The notes under the pieces were generated by a model. It did no database searches. It saw nothing but the letters and a program-made list of their open reading frames with translations, and was not told the origin of the DNA. A program made the translations under genes and the position numbers. From positions 1 through 64,000 of the forward strand of contig NZ_NSGG01000020.1 in NCBI RefSeq assembly GCF_002295065.1: a stretch of 64,000 nt of DNA, written 5' to 3'. Shown one piece after another: positions 16,256 to 24,932 of this stretch. Each line of letters begins with the position of its first letter. The stretch's first letter is position 1. The stretch is from Mesorhizobium sp. WSM3859 (GTDB taxonomy: Bacteria; Pseudomonadota; Alphaproteobacteria; Rhizobiales; Rhizobiaceae).

Positions 16256-16938
16256 TCCGGCGCCAACAGGTCTGGCCGCCGTTCCCGCGTCAGCTTCACC
16301 GCCTCCGCGCGCCGCCATTCGGCGATCTTCTTGTGGTTGCCGGAAATCAGCACGTCCGGGATCGGCCGGCCCTCGAATTCCTGCGGCCGCGTATAGTGCG
16401 GATGCTCGAGCAGGCCGTTCTCGAAACTCTCTTCCTCGCCCGAGACGGCATTGCCCATCACGCCGGGCAGCAGCCGCACCACGGCGTCGAGCAGCACCAG
16501 GGCGGCCGGCTCGCCGCCGGACAGGATGAAATCGCCGATCGAAATCTCCTCCAGCCCCCGTGTCTCGATCAGCCGCTGGTCGACGCCTTCGAAGCGGCCG
16601 CACAGGATGACGGCGCCCGGGCCGGCGGCGAGCTCCCGCACGCGGGCCTGGGTCAGCGGTTTTCCGCGCGGGCTCATCAGCAGCCTTGGACGCTCATCGC
16701 CCGGCGGCGAAGCATGGTCGATCGCCTTCGCCAGCACGTCGGCGCGCATCACCATGCCGGCGCCGCCGCCGGCCGGCGTGTCGTCGACGGTGCGGTGCCT
16801 GTCGGTGGCGAAATCGCGGATCTGGATCGCCTCCAGCGACCATGTGCCGGCCTCCAGCGCCCGGCCGGCCAGCGACAGGCCGAGCGCGCCCGGGAACATC
16901 TCCGGATAGAGCGTGAGCACCGAAGCGGCAAAGCTCAA
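16237..16938 (-). CDS. trmD: tRNA (guanine-N1)-methyltransferase
   Basis: A 233-residue SPOUT enzyme that makes m1G37 in tRNAs. The signatures are LTLYPEMFPGALGLSLAGRA, DDTPAGGGAGMVM, LILCGRFEG-like VILCGRFEGVDQRLIE and the knot region ISIGDFILSGGEPAALVLLDA. The start overlaps the rimM stop (ATGA). The C-terminus overlaps the convergent TauE gene. Confidence 0.97.
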   Translation of the reverse strand: MSFAASVLTLYPEMFPGALGLSLAGRALEAGTWSLEAIQIRDFATDRHRTVDDTPAGGGAGMVMRADVLAKAIDHASPPGDERPRLLMSPRGKPLTQARVRELAAGPGAVILCGRFEGVDQRLIETRGLEEISIGDFILSGGEPAALVLLDAVVRLLPGVMGNAVSGEEESFENGLLEHPHYTRPQEFEGRPIPDVLISGNHKKIAEWRRAEAVKLTRERRPDLLAPDHPLVK

Positions 16939-17525
16939 CGGTTGCCCCCGGCATCCTTCGGTCCGCGCGGCCTGCCCTTGGGGTCGAAGCCGGACCGGCC
17001 CTCGTTCTCCTCGTCATCGACCAGTCCGGCCGCCAGCGGATCGACCTCGACGAAACCGTCAGCGATCGCGACATGCGGCACCGCGGCCTGCGTGAACGGG
17101 ATCAGCACGCCCTTGCGGCCGGCAAGGGTGACATCGAGTATGTCGCCGCCGCCGAAATTATGCACGGCCACGACCTTGCCGATGACGCCTGTATCGTCCC
17201 TGACGTCGAGGCCGATGAGGTCGGCATGATAGAACTCGTCCTCCTCGCCGTCGTCCGGCAGCACCGAACGGTCGACGAACAGCTCCGTGCCGGCCAAAGC
17301 CTCGGCGGCGTTGCGGTCGCCAATGCCCTTGAAACGTACCACCACGACGGTCCCGGCAGGCCTGATATCGGTGATATGAAAGGCGCGGCCGTCCTTGGCG
17401 AAGAGCGGGCCGTAATCGGCCAGCGCCAGCGGATCGCCGGTGAAGGTTTTCACCCTGAGTTCGCCCTTGATGCCGTGCGCGGCACCGATGACGGCCATCT
17501 GTACGGGGTTTTCGAGCTTCGACAT
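16935..17525 (-). CDS. rimM: 16S rRNA processing protein RimM
   Basis: A 196-residue ribosome maturation factor that binds S19 during 30S assembly. The N-terminal RimM barrel begins GAAHGIKGELRVKTFTGDPL. The PRC-barrel domain is around EFYHADLIGLDVRDDTGVIG and ILDVTLAGRKGVLIPFT. A charged C-terminal tail (GFDPKGRPRGPKDAGGNR) extends it. It forms a two-gene unit with trmD. rpsP, usually upstream, is not here: the next gene upstream is the divergent xerC. Confidence 0.95.
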   Translation of the reverse strand: MSKLENPVQMAVIGAAHGIKGELRVKTFTGDPLALADYGPLFAKDGRAFHITDIRPAGTVVVVRFKGIGDRNAAEALAGTELFVDRSVLPDDGEEDEFYHADLIGLDVRDDTGVIGKVVAVHNFGGGDILDVTLAGRKGVLIPFTQAAVPHVAIADGFVEVDPLAAGLVDDEENEGRSGFDPKGRPRGPKDAGGNR

Positions 17526-17604
17526 GGCGGCACTTCCTTTGTCTTGCTCTAGCCCTCTGACGCCATCATTTCAATGAGGCCCTCTTCACCGCTTCCTAAC
17601 CCGC

Positions 17605-18561
17605 ATGCATGACAATGCCGCCATGCAGGAATTCCTCATCCCGGCCAAACCCGACCTCCAGGCGGCGCGCGAGACCTGGCTGCAGACGCTGGCGCATGAG
17701 CGCCGGCTGTCGCCGGAGACGGTCGAGGCCTATGAGCGCGACACCCGCCAGTTCCTGCATTTTTTGACCGGACATTGCGGCGGCCCGCCGGGCATTTCCG
17801 ACATCGCCGACCTGCGCCCCGCCGACCTGCGCGGCTTCCTTGCCAAGCGCCGCAATGACGGCGCCGGCGCCCGCACGCTGGGGCGCGGCCTTGCCGGCAT
17901 TCGCTCGCTGCTGCGCTTTCTTGAGAAACGCGGCCTCGTCAACGCAGCGGGTGCCGTCGCTCTGCGCGCGCCGCGCCAGCCGAAATCGCTGCCCAAACCG
18001 CTGACGGCAAGCGACGCCAGAAAGGTCGTGGCGATGGAGGGCCAACTCGCCGAAGAACCCTGGATCGCGGCGCGCAACGCCGCAGTGCTGACGCTGCTCT
18101 ATGGCTCCGGCCTGCGCATTTCGGAAGCGCTGGGGTTGACCGGCGCCGATCTGGCGACGGAAGCCGACATCGTGCTGCGCGTCACCGGTAAGGGCGGCAA
18201 GACGCGGCTGGCGCCGGTGCTGCCGGTGGCCTGCAAGGCGGTCGCGGAATACCGCCGGCTCTGTCCCTTCCACATCGGTCCCAGGGACCTCTTGTTCCGC
18301 GGCGCCCGCGGCGGCCCGCTCAACCCGGCCATCATCCAGCGCGAGATGGCGAAGCTGCGCTCGGCGCTGAACCTGCCAGACACCGCGACGCCGCACGCGC
18401 TGCGGCATTCCTTCGCCACTCACCTGCTTGGCCGCGGCGGCGACCTGCGCACCATCCAGGAACTGCTCGGCCACGCCAGCCTGTCGACCACGCAGATCTA
18501 CACCGGCGTCGACACCGCGAGGCTGCTCGACATCTACGAGAGGGCACATCCGAGGGCGTGA
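17605..18561 (+). CDS. xerC: Tyrosine recombinase XerC
   Basis: A 318-residue chromosome-dimer-resolving recombinase. The SAM-like N-terminal domain spans about 17-110. The catalytic residues are all present: R171 (YGSGLRISEAL), K196 (GKGGKTR), H264 and R267 (HALRHSFATHLL), H290 (LLGHASLSTT) and nucleophile Y299. Length and context fit the housekeeping XerC rather than a phage or integron integrase. MQEFLIP six codons downstream is an alternative start. It is divergent from rimM. Confidence 0.93.
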   Translation: MHDNAAMQEFLIPAKPDLQAARETWLQTLAHERRLSPETVEAYERDTRQFLHFLTGHCGGPPGISDIADLRPADLRGFLAKRRNDGAGARTLGRGLAGIRSLLRFLEKRGLVNAAGAVALRAPRQPKSLPKPLTASDARKVVAMEGQLAEEPWIAARNAAVLTLLYGSGLRISEALGLTGADLATEADIVLRVTGKGGKTRLAPVLPVACKAVAEYRRLCPFHIGPRDLLFRGARGGPLNPAIIQREMAKLRSALNLPDTATPHALRHSFATHLLGRGGDLRTIQELLGHASLSTTQIYTGVDTARLLDIYERAHPRA

Positions 18562-18710
18562 GCCCCCTGACTTCGTCGATGGGCGTTTCAGCAAATCGCC
18601 AAGGTATTCGATCCGACAAACCCGAGCGAACGTCCAAGATCGCCGCACCTCAAACAATTTCACCCCACCGATTAACGGTTTTGCCGCTTTTCAGCGCTAA
18701 GACGCTTCGC

Positions 18711-19775
18711 ATGAAACGCGTCATCGCCATTGCCGACCGCGCGGCCCTTGTCTCGTTGAAGCTGCTCGCGGCGCTCAACCTGCTGTTTTTCCTGTCCTTT
18801 ATCGTCGTTCTGCTGCTCGCGAGCCGGGCGCATGCCGAAGCCCCCAATTGCGCCGGCGCCGATCTGTTGACCGCGCTGGAGAAGAACGATCCCGCCACCT
18901 TCCAGGAGGTCGAGACCGAAGCGGCGGCCGTTCCGAACGGCAAGGGCCTGTTGTGGAAGCTGGAGAAGCCAGGCGAGAAACCGTCCTATTTGTTCGGCAC
19001 CATGCACATGACCGACACGCGCGTCACCACGCTGCCGGCCGCCGCGCAGAAAGCCTATGATGGCGCCGGCACCATCGTCATCGAAACCACCGATGCGATG
19101 GACAAGGCCAAGATGATGGCCGCGATGGCCAGCGAACCCGGCCTGATGATGTTCACCGACAACACCACCTTGTCCTCGCTCCTGTCGCCGGACGATGCGG
19201 CGGCGCTGAACAAGGGGCTCGACGCCCGCGGCATCCCGCCGGCAACGGTCGCCAAGATGAAGCCGTGGATCCTGTCGGCGATGATGGCGTTGCCGGCCTG
19301 CGAGGTGGCGCGCCAGTCCGCCGGCGAACCCGTGCTGGACGTCAAGCTCGCTTCCGACGCCAAGGCCGCGGGAAAGGAGGTCGAAGGGCTCGAGACCGCC
19401 GTTGGCCAGCTGCGCGCCATGGCCTCGCTGCCGCTCGAATTCCACATGAAGAGCCTGGTCGAGACGATGAAGCTCGGCGACAAGGTCAACGACGTCAACG
19501 AAACCATGATCGTGCTCTACCAGCGCGGCGAGGTCGGCATGTTCTGGCCGCTGTTCAAGGCGGTGCTGCCCGAGACCGCCGACGACCAGGCCGGCTATGC
19601 CGCCTTCGAGCTGACCATGATTACCAGCCGCAACGAGGTGATGGCCGCGCACGCGATGCCGATTTTGGCCAAGGGCAACGTCTTCATGGCCGTCGGCGCC
19701 ATGCATCTGCCCGGTCCGGAAGGACTGGTCGAGGATTTTCGCAAGGCAGGGTATACTGTTACCGCCGTCAACTGA
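18711..19775 (+). CDS. TraB/GumN family protein
   Basis: A 354-residue protein. After a hydrophobic N-terminal segment (about 16-36) that ends in SRAHA and could be a signal peptide or anchor comes the TraB/GumN domain. It opens with LWKLEKPGEKPSYLFGTMHM (family GT.H motif) and closes with AMPILAKGNVFMAVGAMHLPG. Eukaryotic TIKI relatives are metalloproteases, but the bacterial function is unclear. I begin at MKRVIAIADR because the preceding open frame has no features. Confidence 0.82.
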   Translation: MKRVIAIADRAALVSLKLLAALNLLFFLSFIVVLLLASRAHAEAPNCAGADLLTALEKNDPATFQEVETEAAAVPNGKGLLWKLEKPGEKPSYLFGTMHMTDTRVTTLPAAAQKAYDGAGTIVIETTDAMDKAKMMAAMASEPGLMMFTDNTTLSSLLSPDDAAALNKGLDARGIPPATVAKMKPWILSAMMALPACEVARQSAGEPVLDVKLASDAKAAGKEVEGLETAVGQLRAMASLPLEFHMKSLVETMKLGDKVNDVNETMIVLYQRGEVGMFWPLFKAVLPETADDQAGYAAFELTMITSRNEVMAAHAMPILAKGNVFMAVGAMHLPGPEGLVEDFRKAGYTVTAVN

Positions 19776-19908
19776 GTCGTCTGGCGGCTGGCGGACCTGA
19801 AAACGCCGGTTTTTCAGCGCTTTCCGTCCGTTCGCGTGAAACCCGATGCGGGATCAGCGCGTTGATGGCTGTTATTTTGATGACTTTCATCCAAGGAGGA
19901 CACGTTTC

Positions 19909-20223
19909 ATGGCGAACCCTAACGACCCCTTCACCCCTTCGAGCCCGCCTCCCAGATCGGGTGGCGGCGGCAGCGGGTGGCTGATCGCCCTTGTTGTCAT
20001 TATCCTGGCCATTGTTGCGTATTATGTTTTTGGCAGAAGCGGCGGCGAGCATGCCCCGGCCCCGGCTGAACCGCCGGCCGCCAGCACGCCGGCCCCGGCT
20101 CCTGAACCAGCGCCCGCGACGCCCGCTCCGGCTCCGGAGCCTGCACCCGCTCCGGCGCCAGCCCCGGCTCCTGCGCCTGCACCCGCCCCGGCGCCCGCTC
20201 CGGCTCCGGCACCTGCTCAGTAA
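19909..20223 (+). CDS. Single-pass membrane protein with Ala-Pro tail
   Basis: A 104-residue protein with a short Pro/Gly-rich cytosolic start and one transmembrane helix (WLIALVVIILAIVAYYVFG, about 24-42). About 55 residues of almost pure PAPA repeats follow, ending in Q. The start has a strong AAGGAGGA ribosome-binding site. The tail could span part of the periplasm as a rigid rod. Function unknown. The A-P run is encoded by GCTCCGGCTCC-like repeats prone to length change. A strong terminator follows at 20246. Confidence 0.7.
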   Translation: MANPNDPFTPSSPPPRSGGGGSGWLIALVVIILAIVAYYVFGRSGGEHAPAPAEPPAASTPAPAPEPAPATPAPAPEPAPAPAPAPAPAPAPAPAPAPAPAPAQ

Positions 20224-20245
20224 TCGGGCTTACAGCTTGAAACCG

Positions 20246-20278
20246 AACGGCCCGCCGAAAGGCGGGCCGTTTTGTTTT
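20246..20278 (+). terminator. Rho-independent terminator
   Basis: AACGGCCCGCC-GAAA-GGCGGGCCGTT is a perfect 11-bp stem with a GAAA loop, followed by TTGTTTTG. It ends the Ala-Pro protein gene. Confidence 0.92.
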
Positions 20279-20321
20279 GTGTCGCTTGCTTCGCAAAACG
20301 CCGTCGCACTATCCGGACTTG

Positions 20322-20396
20322 CTCTGGAGCATGATGCCGAAAAGCGTGAAGCGGTGAATTCAGCTCGATACGACCTGAATTCAGCTGCTTCTAGCC
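20322..20396. repeat. Palindromic repeat (GAATTCAGCT arms)
   Basis: CTGGAGCATGATGCCGAAAA, then GAATTCAGCTCGATACGACC and TGAATTCAGCTGCTTCTAG. The two GAATTCAG segments sit around a central CGATACGACC. This resembles the short mosaic repeats of rhizobial genomes. It overlaps the 3' end of the convergent acetolactate-synthase-like gene. Confidence 0.6.
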
Positions 20397-22049
20397 ATTC
20401 GGCATGGGACTGGCCGGCCAGGGCAGCCGATGGCGCAGCTCTTCGACCAGGACCCGCTCATTCTCCGAATAGTCGATTGGAACGACGACGAGATTGACGC
20501 CGCCCGCGGCAAAGGCCTGCTCCAGGGCTGGTCTCAACTCGGCGATGGCGCTTACCCTGGTGCCCTTGGCGCCGTAGGCTTCGGCATAACGAACGAAATC
20601 GGGATTCCCGAAGGTCATGCCGAAATCGGGAAAGTCGTCGACCGCCTGTTTCCAGCGGATCATGCCGAAGGCATGGTCCTCGATGATCAGGACCACGAGG
20701 TTGAGCTTCAGCCTGACGGCGGTTTCCAGCTCCTGGCTGTTCATCATGAAGCCGCCGTCGCCGCAAACCGCCATGACGCGGCGTTCTGGAAAAAGCATCG
20801 CCGCCGTCATCGCCGACGGCAGGCCGGCGCCCATCGTGGCCAGCGCGTTGTCGAGCAGCAGCGTGTTGGCGACGCGCGTGCGGTAGTTGCGCGCGAACCA
20901 GATCTTGTACATGCCGTTGTCAAGCGCCAGGATCCCGTCGGCCGGCATCACCGCGCGCACGTCGTGCACCAGGCGCTGCGGCGTGAAGCGGTCCTCGCTG
21001 TCGCGCGCCGCAATGCGGCTCAATATCCCCTCGCGCAGCGGCAGCAGTGCCTGTGCGTTGGGAATTTTGCCCTCCAGGCGGTCGGCCAGCAGCCTGAGCG
21101 ACGCGCCGATATCGCCGATCACCTCGGTTTGCGGGAAGTAGACCTGTTCGACAGTGGCCGGCTGGTAGCCGACATGAATGACCTTCGGACCGTCGACGCC
21201 CATGATGAAGGGTGGCTTCTCGACCGTGTCGTGGCCGATCGTGATGATGAGATCCGCCCGCTCGATCGCCTCATGTACGTAGTCCCGCTCGGACAGGGCG
21301 GCTGTGCCCATATAGAGCTCGGTGCCGCCCGGCACCGTGCCCTTGCCCATCTGGGTGGTGAAATAGGGAATGCCGGTCCGCAGAACGAACTGGGCGAGGT
21401 CCGAGGTCGAGCGCGGCCGTGACGCGGCGGCGCCCATCATCGCCAGCGGCCGCTCGGCCTCGATGATCATCTGCGCGGCGCGGTCGAGCGCAAGCGGGCT
21501 CGCCATCGGCAGCTCCACCGGATGCGGCGGAATCGGCGCCACCGCGTCGCATTCCTCGGCGGCGATATCCTCAGGCAGCTCCAGATGCACCGGTCCCGGA
21601 CGCTCCTCGCCGGCCACACGGAAAGCCTCGCGCACCGCGCCCGGGATCATCCTGGACGATACGATTTGACGCGAAAGCTTGGTCAGGGGTTTCATCGCCG
21701 CGACGACGTCAACGATCTGGAACCGGGCCTGCCTGGATGACCTGACGCCCTTTTGCCCGGTGATCATGACCATGGGCATGGCCCCGAGCAGCGCGTAGGC
21801 CGCGCCTGTGGTCAGGTTCAAGGCGCCCGGGCCAAGTGTGGTGATGCAGACGCCGGGCCTGCCGGTGAGCCGGCCGTGGGTGGCGGCCATGAACGCGGCC
21901 GCTTGCTCATGGCGGGTCAGGATAAGCTCGATCGAGGATTTGCGAATGGATTCGACGACATCGAGATTCTCCTCGCCCGGTATGCCGAAGATGCGGTCCA
22001 CGCCTTCATTCTCGAGGGCGGCAATAAGCAGATCGGAGCCTTTGGACAC
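20391..22049 (-). CDS. Acetolactate synthase-like ThDP enzyme
   Basis: A 552-residue thiamine-diphosphate enzyme with the three usual domains. The catalytic Glu is E48 in LTRHEQAAAFMA. GPGALNLTTGAAYALLGAMP and GERPGPVHLELPEDIA-like EERPGPVHLELPEDIA mark domain boundaries. The ThDP/Mg site begins CGDGGFMMNSQELETAVR and ends EDHAFGMIRWKQ. These point to the catabolic AlsS-like group (pyruvate to acetolactate) rather than to biosynthetic IlvB. No regulatory subunit gene or acetolactate decarboxylase gene is adjacent. The exact substrate is inference. Confidence 0.8.
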   Translation of the reverse strand: MSKGSDLLIAALENEGVDRIFGIPGEENLDVVESIRKSSIELILTRHEQAAAFMAATHGRLTGRPGVCITTLGPGALNLTTGAAYALLGAMPMVMITGQKGVRSSRQARFQIVDVVAAMKPLTKLSRQIVSSRMIPGAVREAFRVAGEERPGPVHLELPEDIAAEECDAVAPIPPHPVELPMASPLALDRAAQMIIEAERPLAMMGAAASRPRSTSDLAQFVLRTGIPYFTTQMGKGTVPGGTELYMGTAALSERDYVHEAIERADLIITIGHDTVEKPPFIMGVDGPKVIHVGYQPATVEQVYFPQTEVIGDIGASLRLLADRLEGKIPNAQALLPLREGILSRIAARDSEDRFTPQRLVHDVRAVMPADGILALDNGMYKIWFARNYRTRVANTLLLDNALATMGAGLPSAMTAAMLFPERRVMAVCGDGGFMMNSQELETAVRLKLNLVVLIIEDHAFGMIRWKQAVDDFPDFGMTFGNPDFVRYAEAYGAKGTRVSAIAELRPALEQAFAAGGVNLVVVPIDYSENERVLVEELRHRLPWPASPMPNG

Positions 22050-22062
22050 GCGGTATCTCCTA

Positions 22063-22166
22063 GAGCATGTCTCCCGAAAGTGGGAACCGATTTCGGGATA
22101 AAGACATGCGTAGAACCAAGAACCTAAAGCGCATGGAGCGAATCTGAAAGATCGCGACGCGCTTTA
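22063..22166. repeat. Palindromic intergenic repeat (GCATGTCTCCCG type)
   Basis: GAGCATGTCTCCCGAAAGTG and a mirrored CGATTTCGGGATAAAGACATGC form a hairpin. A second palindromic part (CTAAAGCGCATGGAGCG... to CGCGACGCGCTTTAG) follows. It occupies the 180-bp gap between lpd and the acetolactate-synthase-like gene. The second half resembles 63895-63942. Confidence 0.75.
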
Positions 22167-22229
22167 GGCGAACCTTGCGAGACGAGCCATGCCGAACGCT
22201 GACACGCGTATCGCGCTCCGGTTCGGGAT

Positions 22230-23636
22230 CTAGATATGAATCGGCTTGAAGAATGTCGCCAGCGCCGCTTCCTTCACCGCTTCCGACATCGTCGGATGGG
22301 CGTGGCAGGTGCGGGCGAGGTCTTCGGACGAGCCACCGAACTCCATCAGCACCGCTGCCTCATGGATCATCTCGCCGGCGCCGAAGCCGACGATGTGGAC
22401 GCCGAGCACGCGGTCGCTGGCCTTGTCGGCCAGGATCTTCACGAAGCCGTCGGTGTGCAGCATGGCGCGCGCGCGGCCATTGGCGCTGAACGGGAATTTG
22501 CCGACCTTGTAGTCGACGCCGGCCTTCTTCAGTTCCTCCTCGGTCTTGCCGACCGAGGCGATTTCCGGGCTGGTGTAGACGACGCTCGGGATGACGTCGT
22601 AGTTCACATGGCCGGCCTGGCCGGCGATCGTCTCGGCCACCGCGACGCCCTCGTCCTCGGCCTTGTGTGCCAGCATCGGCCCGGCGATGACGTCGCCGAT
22701 GGCATAGATGCCGGGCACGTTGGTCCTGAGATGGCCGTCGGTCTTCACCCTGCCGCGCTCGTCGACCTCGACGCCGGCTTCCTTCAGCCCCAGGCTGTCG
22801 GCATAGGGCCGGCGTCCGGTGGCGACCAGCACGACGTCGGCCTCGATGGTTTCCGCCGCGCCGCCCTTGACCGGCTCGAAGGTGACGGTCGCGCCTTTCT
22901 TGGCCTTGGCGACGCCGGTGACCTTGGCGCCGAGCTTGAACTCGAAGCCCTGCTTGGAGAGCAGCCGCTGGAACTGCTTCGACACCTCGCCGTCCATGCC
23001 GCCGAGGATATTGTCGAGGAACTCGACGACGGTGACCTTGGCGCCCAGCCTGGCCCAGACCGAGCCAAGCTCCAGCCCGATGACACCGCCCCCGACCACC
23101 ACGAGACGCTCCGGCACCTTAGCCAGCGACAGCGCGCCGGTGGAAGAGACGATCACCTTCTCGTCGAAATCGACCTTGACGCCCGGAATGCTGGCGACGT
23201 CCGAGCCGGTGGCGATGACGATGTTCTTCGTCTCGATCTCCTCGACCTTGCCGTCCTCGCCGGTCACCGAAACCTTGCCGGCGGAAATCACCTTGCCGGT
23301 GCCGCGGAAGGAGTCGATCTTGTTCTTCTTGAACAGGAAGGCGACGCCGTTGACGTTTGACGCCACCGTCGTGTCCTTGTGCGCCATCATCTTTTTCAGA
23401 TTGAGCTTCGGCGCCGGTATCTCGACGCCCAGCGTATCGAAGGCATGGCCAGCCTCGGCGAACATCTCGGAGGCGTAGAGCAGCGCCTTCGACGGGATGC
23501 AGCCGATGTTGAGGCAGGTGCCGCCGAAGGTGGCGTTCTTCTCGACCACCGCCGTCTTCAGCCCCAGCTGCGCCGCCTTGATGGCGCAGACATAGCCGCC
23601 CGGTCCCGATCCGATGATAACGACGTCATAAGCCAT
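22230..23636 (-). CDS. lpd: Dihydrolipoyl dehydrogenase (E3)
   Basis: A 468-residue flavoprotein that reoxidises dihydrolipoamide of the 2-oxoglutarate dehydrogenase complex. It has the FAD motif GSGPGG (9-14), redox-active C41 and C46 in GGTCLNIGCIPSK, the NAD motif VVGGGVIGLELG, the second FAD motif AIGDV and the catalytic HAHPTMSE His near 447. I start at MAYDVVIIG, which has a GGGATAAG ribosome-binding site. A much longer upstream frame only shadows the SDR gene. It is the last gene of the suc operon, so it most likely serves SucAB. Confidence 0.97.
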   Translation of the reverse strand: MAYDVVIIGSGPGGYVCAIKAAQLGLKTAVVEKNATFGGTCLNIGCIPSKALLYASEMFAEAGHAFDTLGVEIPAPKLNLKKMMAHKDTTVASNVNGVAFLFKKNKIDSFRGTGKVISAGKVSVTGEDGKVEEIETKNIVIATGSDVASIPGVKVDFDEKVIVSSTGALSLAKVPERLVVVGGGVIGLELGSVWARLGAKVTVVEFLDNILGGMDGEVSKQFQRLLSKQGFEFKLGAKVTGVAKAKKGATVTFEPVKGGAAETIEADVVLVATGRRPYADSLGLKEAGVEVDERGRVKTDGHLRTNVPGIYAIGDVIAGPMLAHKAEDEGVAVAETIAGQAGHVNYDVIPSVVYTSPEIASVGKTEEELKKAGVDYKVGKFPFSANGRARAMLHTDGFVKILADKASDRVLGVHIVGFGAGEMIHEAAVLMEFGGSSEDLARTCHAHPTMSEAVKEAALATFFKPIHI

Positions 23637-23659
23637 GATCTTATCCCTTTTGGTGGCGC

Positions 23660-24415
23660 CTAGCGGCCGCCGCTCACATTGAGGATCGCGCCCGTTATAT
23701 AGGAGGCCGCGTCCGACAGAAGATAGAGGACCGCGCTCGCGACTTCGTCCGCCGTGCCGGCGCGTTTCATCGGCAGCAGATCCTGCATCCGCGCCACGCG
23801 GTCCGGCTGCCCGCCCGAGGCATGGATCTCGGTTTCGGTGATGCCGGGGCTGACCGCGTTGACGCGGACACCTTCCAGCGCCACCTCGCGCGCGAGCCCG
23901 ATGGTCATGGTGTCGATCGCGCCCTTGGAGGCGGCATAGTCGACATATTCGCCCGGCGAGCCCAGCCTGGCGGCGGCAGACGAGATGTTGACGATGGCGC
24001 CGCCGTTGCCGCCATGCCGCGTCGACATGCGCTTCACCGCCTCGCGCGCGCACAGAAACGAGCCGACCACGTTGATGCGCATCATGCGCTCCAGACGCTC
24101 GACACTCATCTCGTCGACCCGCGCCTTGACGTCGACGATGCCGGCATTGTTGACGAAGGCGTCGAGCCGGCCGAGGGCCCGGTCCACAGCCTCGAACATC
24201 GCGATGACATCGGCCTCGTTGCCGACATCGCCCTTCACCGCGAAGGCATCGCCACCCGCGGCGTTGAGCTCGGCGACCAGCGCATCCGCGGCCGCTTGAT
24301 TGGAAACGTAGTTGACCGCCACGCGATAGCCGGCCTCACTCGCCTGCCGGCAGATGGCCGCGCCGATGCCTCGGCTGCCGCCGGTGACCAGCAGCGTCTT
24401 TTTCTCGGCGCTCAT
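23660..24415 (-). CDS. Short-chain dehydrogenase/reductase
   Basis: A 251-residue classical SDR. The nucleotide-binding TGGSRGIG is near residue 11, NNAG follows around 87, and the catalytic triad is Ser in NISSAAARLG, then YAASK (Tyr, Lys). The C-terminal SPGITETEIHASGG and ITGAILNVSGGR regions are FabG-like. The substrate is unknown. The start MSAEKK overlaps the preceding gene's stop (ATGA). It sits inside the suc-lpd operon, which is not a usual place for an SDR. Confidence 0.9.
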   Translation of the reverse strand: MSAEKKTLLVTGGSRGIGAAICRQASEAGYRVAVNYVSNQAAADALVAELNAAGGDAFAVKGDVGNEADVIAMFEAVDRALGRLDAFVNNAGIVDVKARVDEMSVERLERMMRINVVGSFLCAREAVKRMSTRHGGNGGAIVNISSAAARLGSPGEYVDYAASKGAIDTMTIGLAREVALEGVRVNAVSPGITETEIHASGGQPDRVARMQDLLPMKRAGTADEVASAVLYLLSDAASYITGAILNVSGGR

Positions 24416-24930
24416 TCCTGGCAGCCTTTCAGCACGAAGATATCCCATGGCACCTTGGAGAAGCCGGCGGGACCATAGGCGGCCGACATTTCGAGCGACG
24501 GCCCGAGATCGGGCAGGATCAGGTTTTGCGGCGCGTCGGCGCCCTCGGCCGGCAACAGGCCGACGCCGCCCTTGTCATCGGCGCTGTAGATGACGCCTTC
24601 CCAGACCGTGCAGGCGGCGAGCTCCTCGCCGGTGACGTCGCCGGTCGGGCATTTGTACATCAGCGAGCCATGCGGTCGTGCTGCGCTGCCCTCGGTCCAC
24701 ATGGCGATGCCGTCGAGCACGGTATTGTTGTCGAGGATCACGCGGAAGGCATTGGTGATCGTCGCCGAGCTACCGGCCGGGGTGAAGTCGATCTCGGCGC
24801 CACTCCGGGCCTCGCCATAGACGGCCAGCTGGATCGGGCAGGCGGCCTGGGCTGCCGCCGGAATCATCGTCATGCCGACCGCTATCGATGCGGTCGAAAG
24901 GCTTTCGAACAAGAAAGAGCAGATCGTCAC
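24412..24930 (-). CDS. Predicted secreted protein of unknown function
   Basis: A 172-residue protein with a probable signal peptide ending in IPAAAQA (about residue 29). The likely start is a GTG at 24930. The n-region lacks basic residues, so the start or export is uncertain; the internal MTMIPAAAQA is an alternative. The mature part has three cysteines (ACPIQ, KCPTGD and ELAACTVW) and another in the terminal KGCQE. No known domain was recognised. It starts two bases after the 193-residue gene and overlaps the SDR start (ATGA), so it is operonic. Confidence 0.65.
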   Translation of the reverse strand: MTICSFLFESLSTASIAVGMTMIPAAAQAACPIQLAVYGEARSGAEIDFTPAGSSATITNAFRVILDNNTVLDGIAMWTEGSAARPHGSLMYKCPTGDVTGEELAACTVWEGVIYSADDKGGVGLLPAEGADAPQNLILPDLGPSLEMSAAYGPAGFSKVPWDIFVLKGCQE

Positions 24931-24932
24931 CG

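Noticed and set aside
17605..18561. Tyrosine recombinase as sign of a phage or genomic island
   Set aside because: It has housekeeping XerC length and motifs, with core genes on both sides and no att-like direct repeats or phage genes.
19909..20223. Ala-Pro tail as a spurious low-complexity frame
   Set aside because: It has a strong ribosome-binding site, a clear transmembrane helix before the tail and a terminator right after, so the gene was kept.
20391..22049. Biosynthetic acetolactate synthase (ilvB)
   Set aside because: No ilvH small-subunit gene is adjacent, and the C-terminal EDHAFGMIRWKQ segment resembles the catabolic group, so no gene symbol was given.
22230..24053. A 607-codon fusion of an SDR fragment with Lpd
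   Set aside because: The extra N-terminal part is a shifted-frame shadow of the SDR gene. The normal Lpd start has its own ribosome-binding site.
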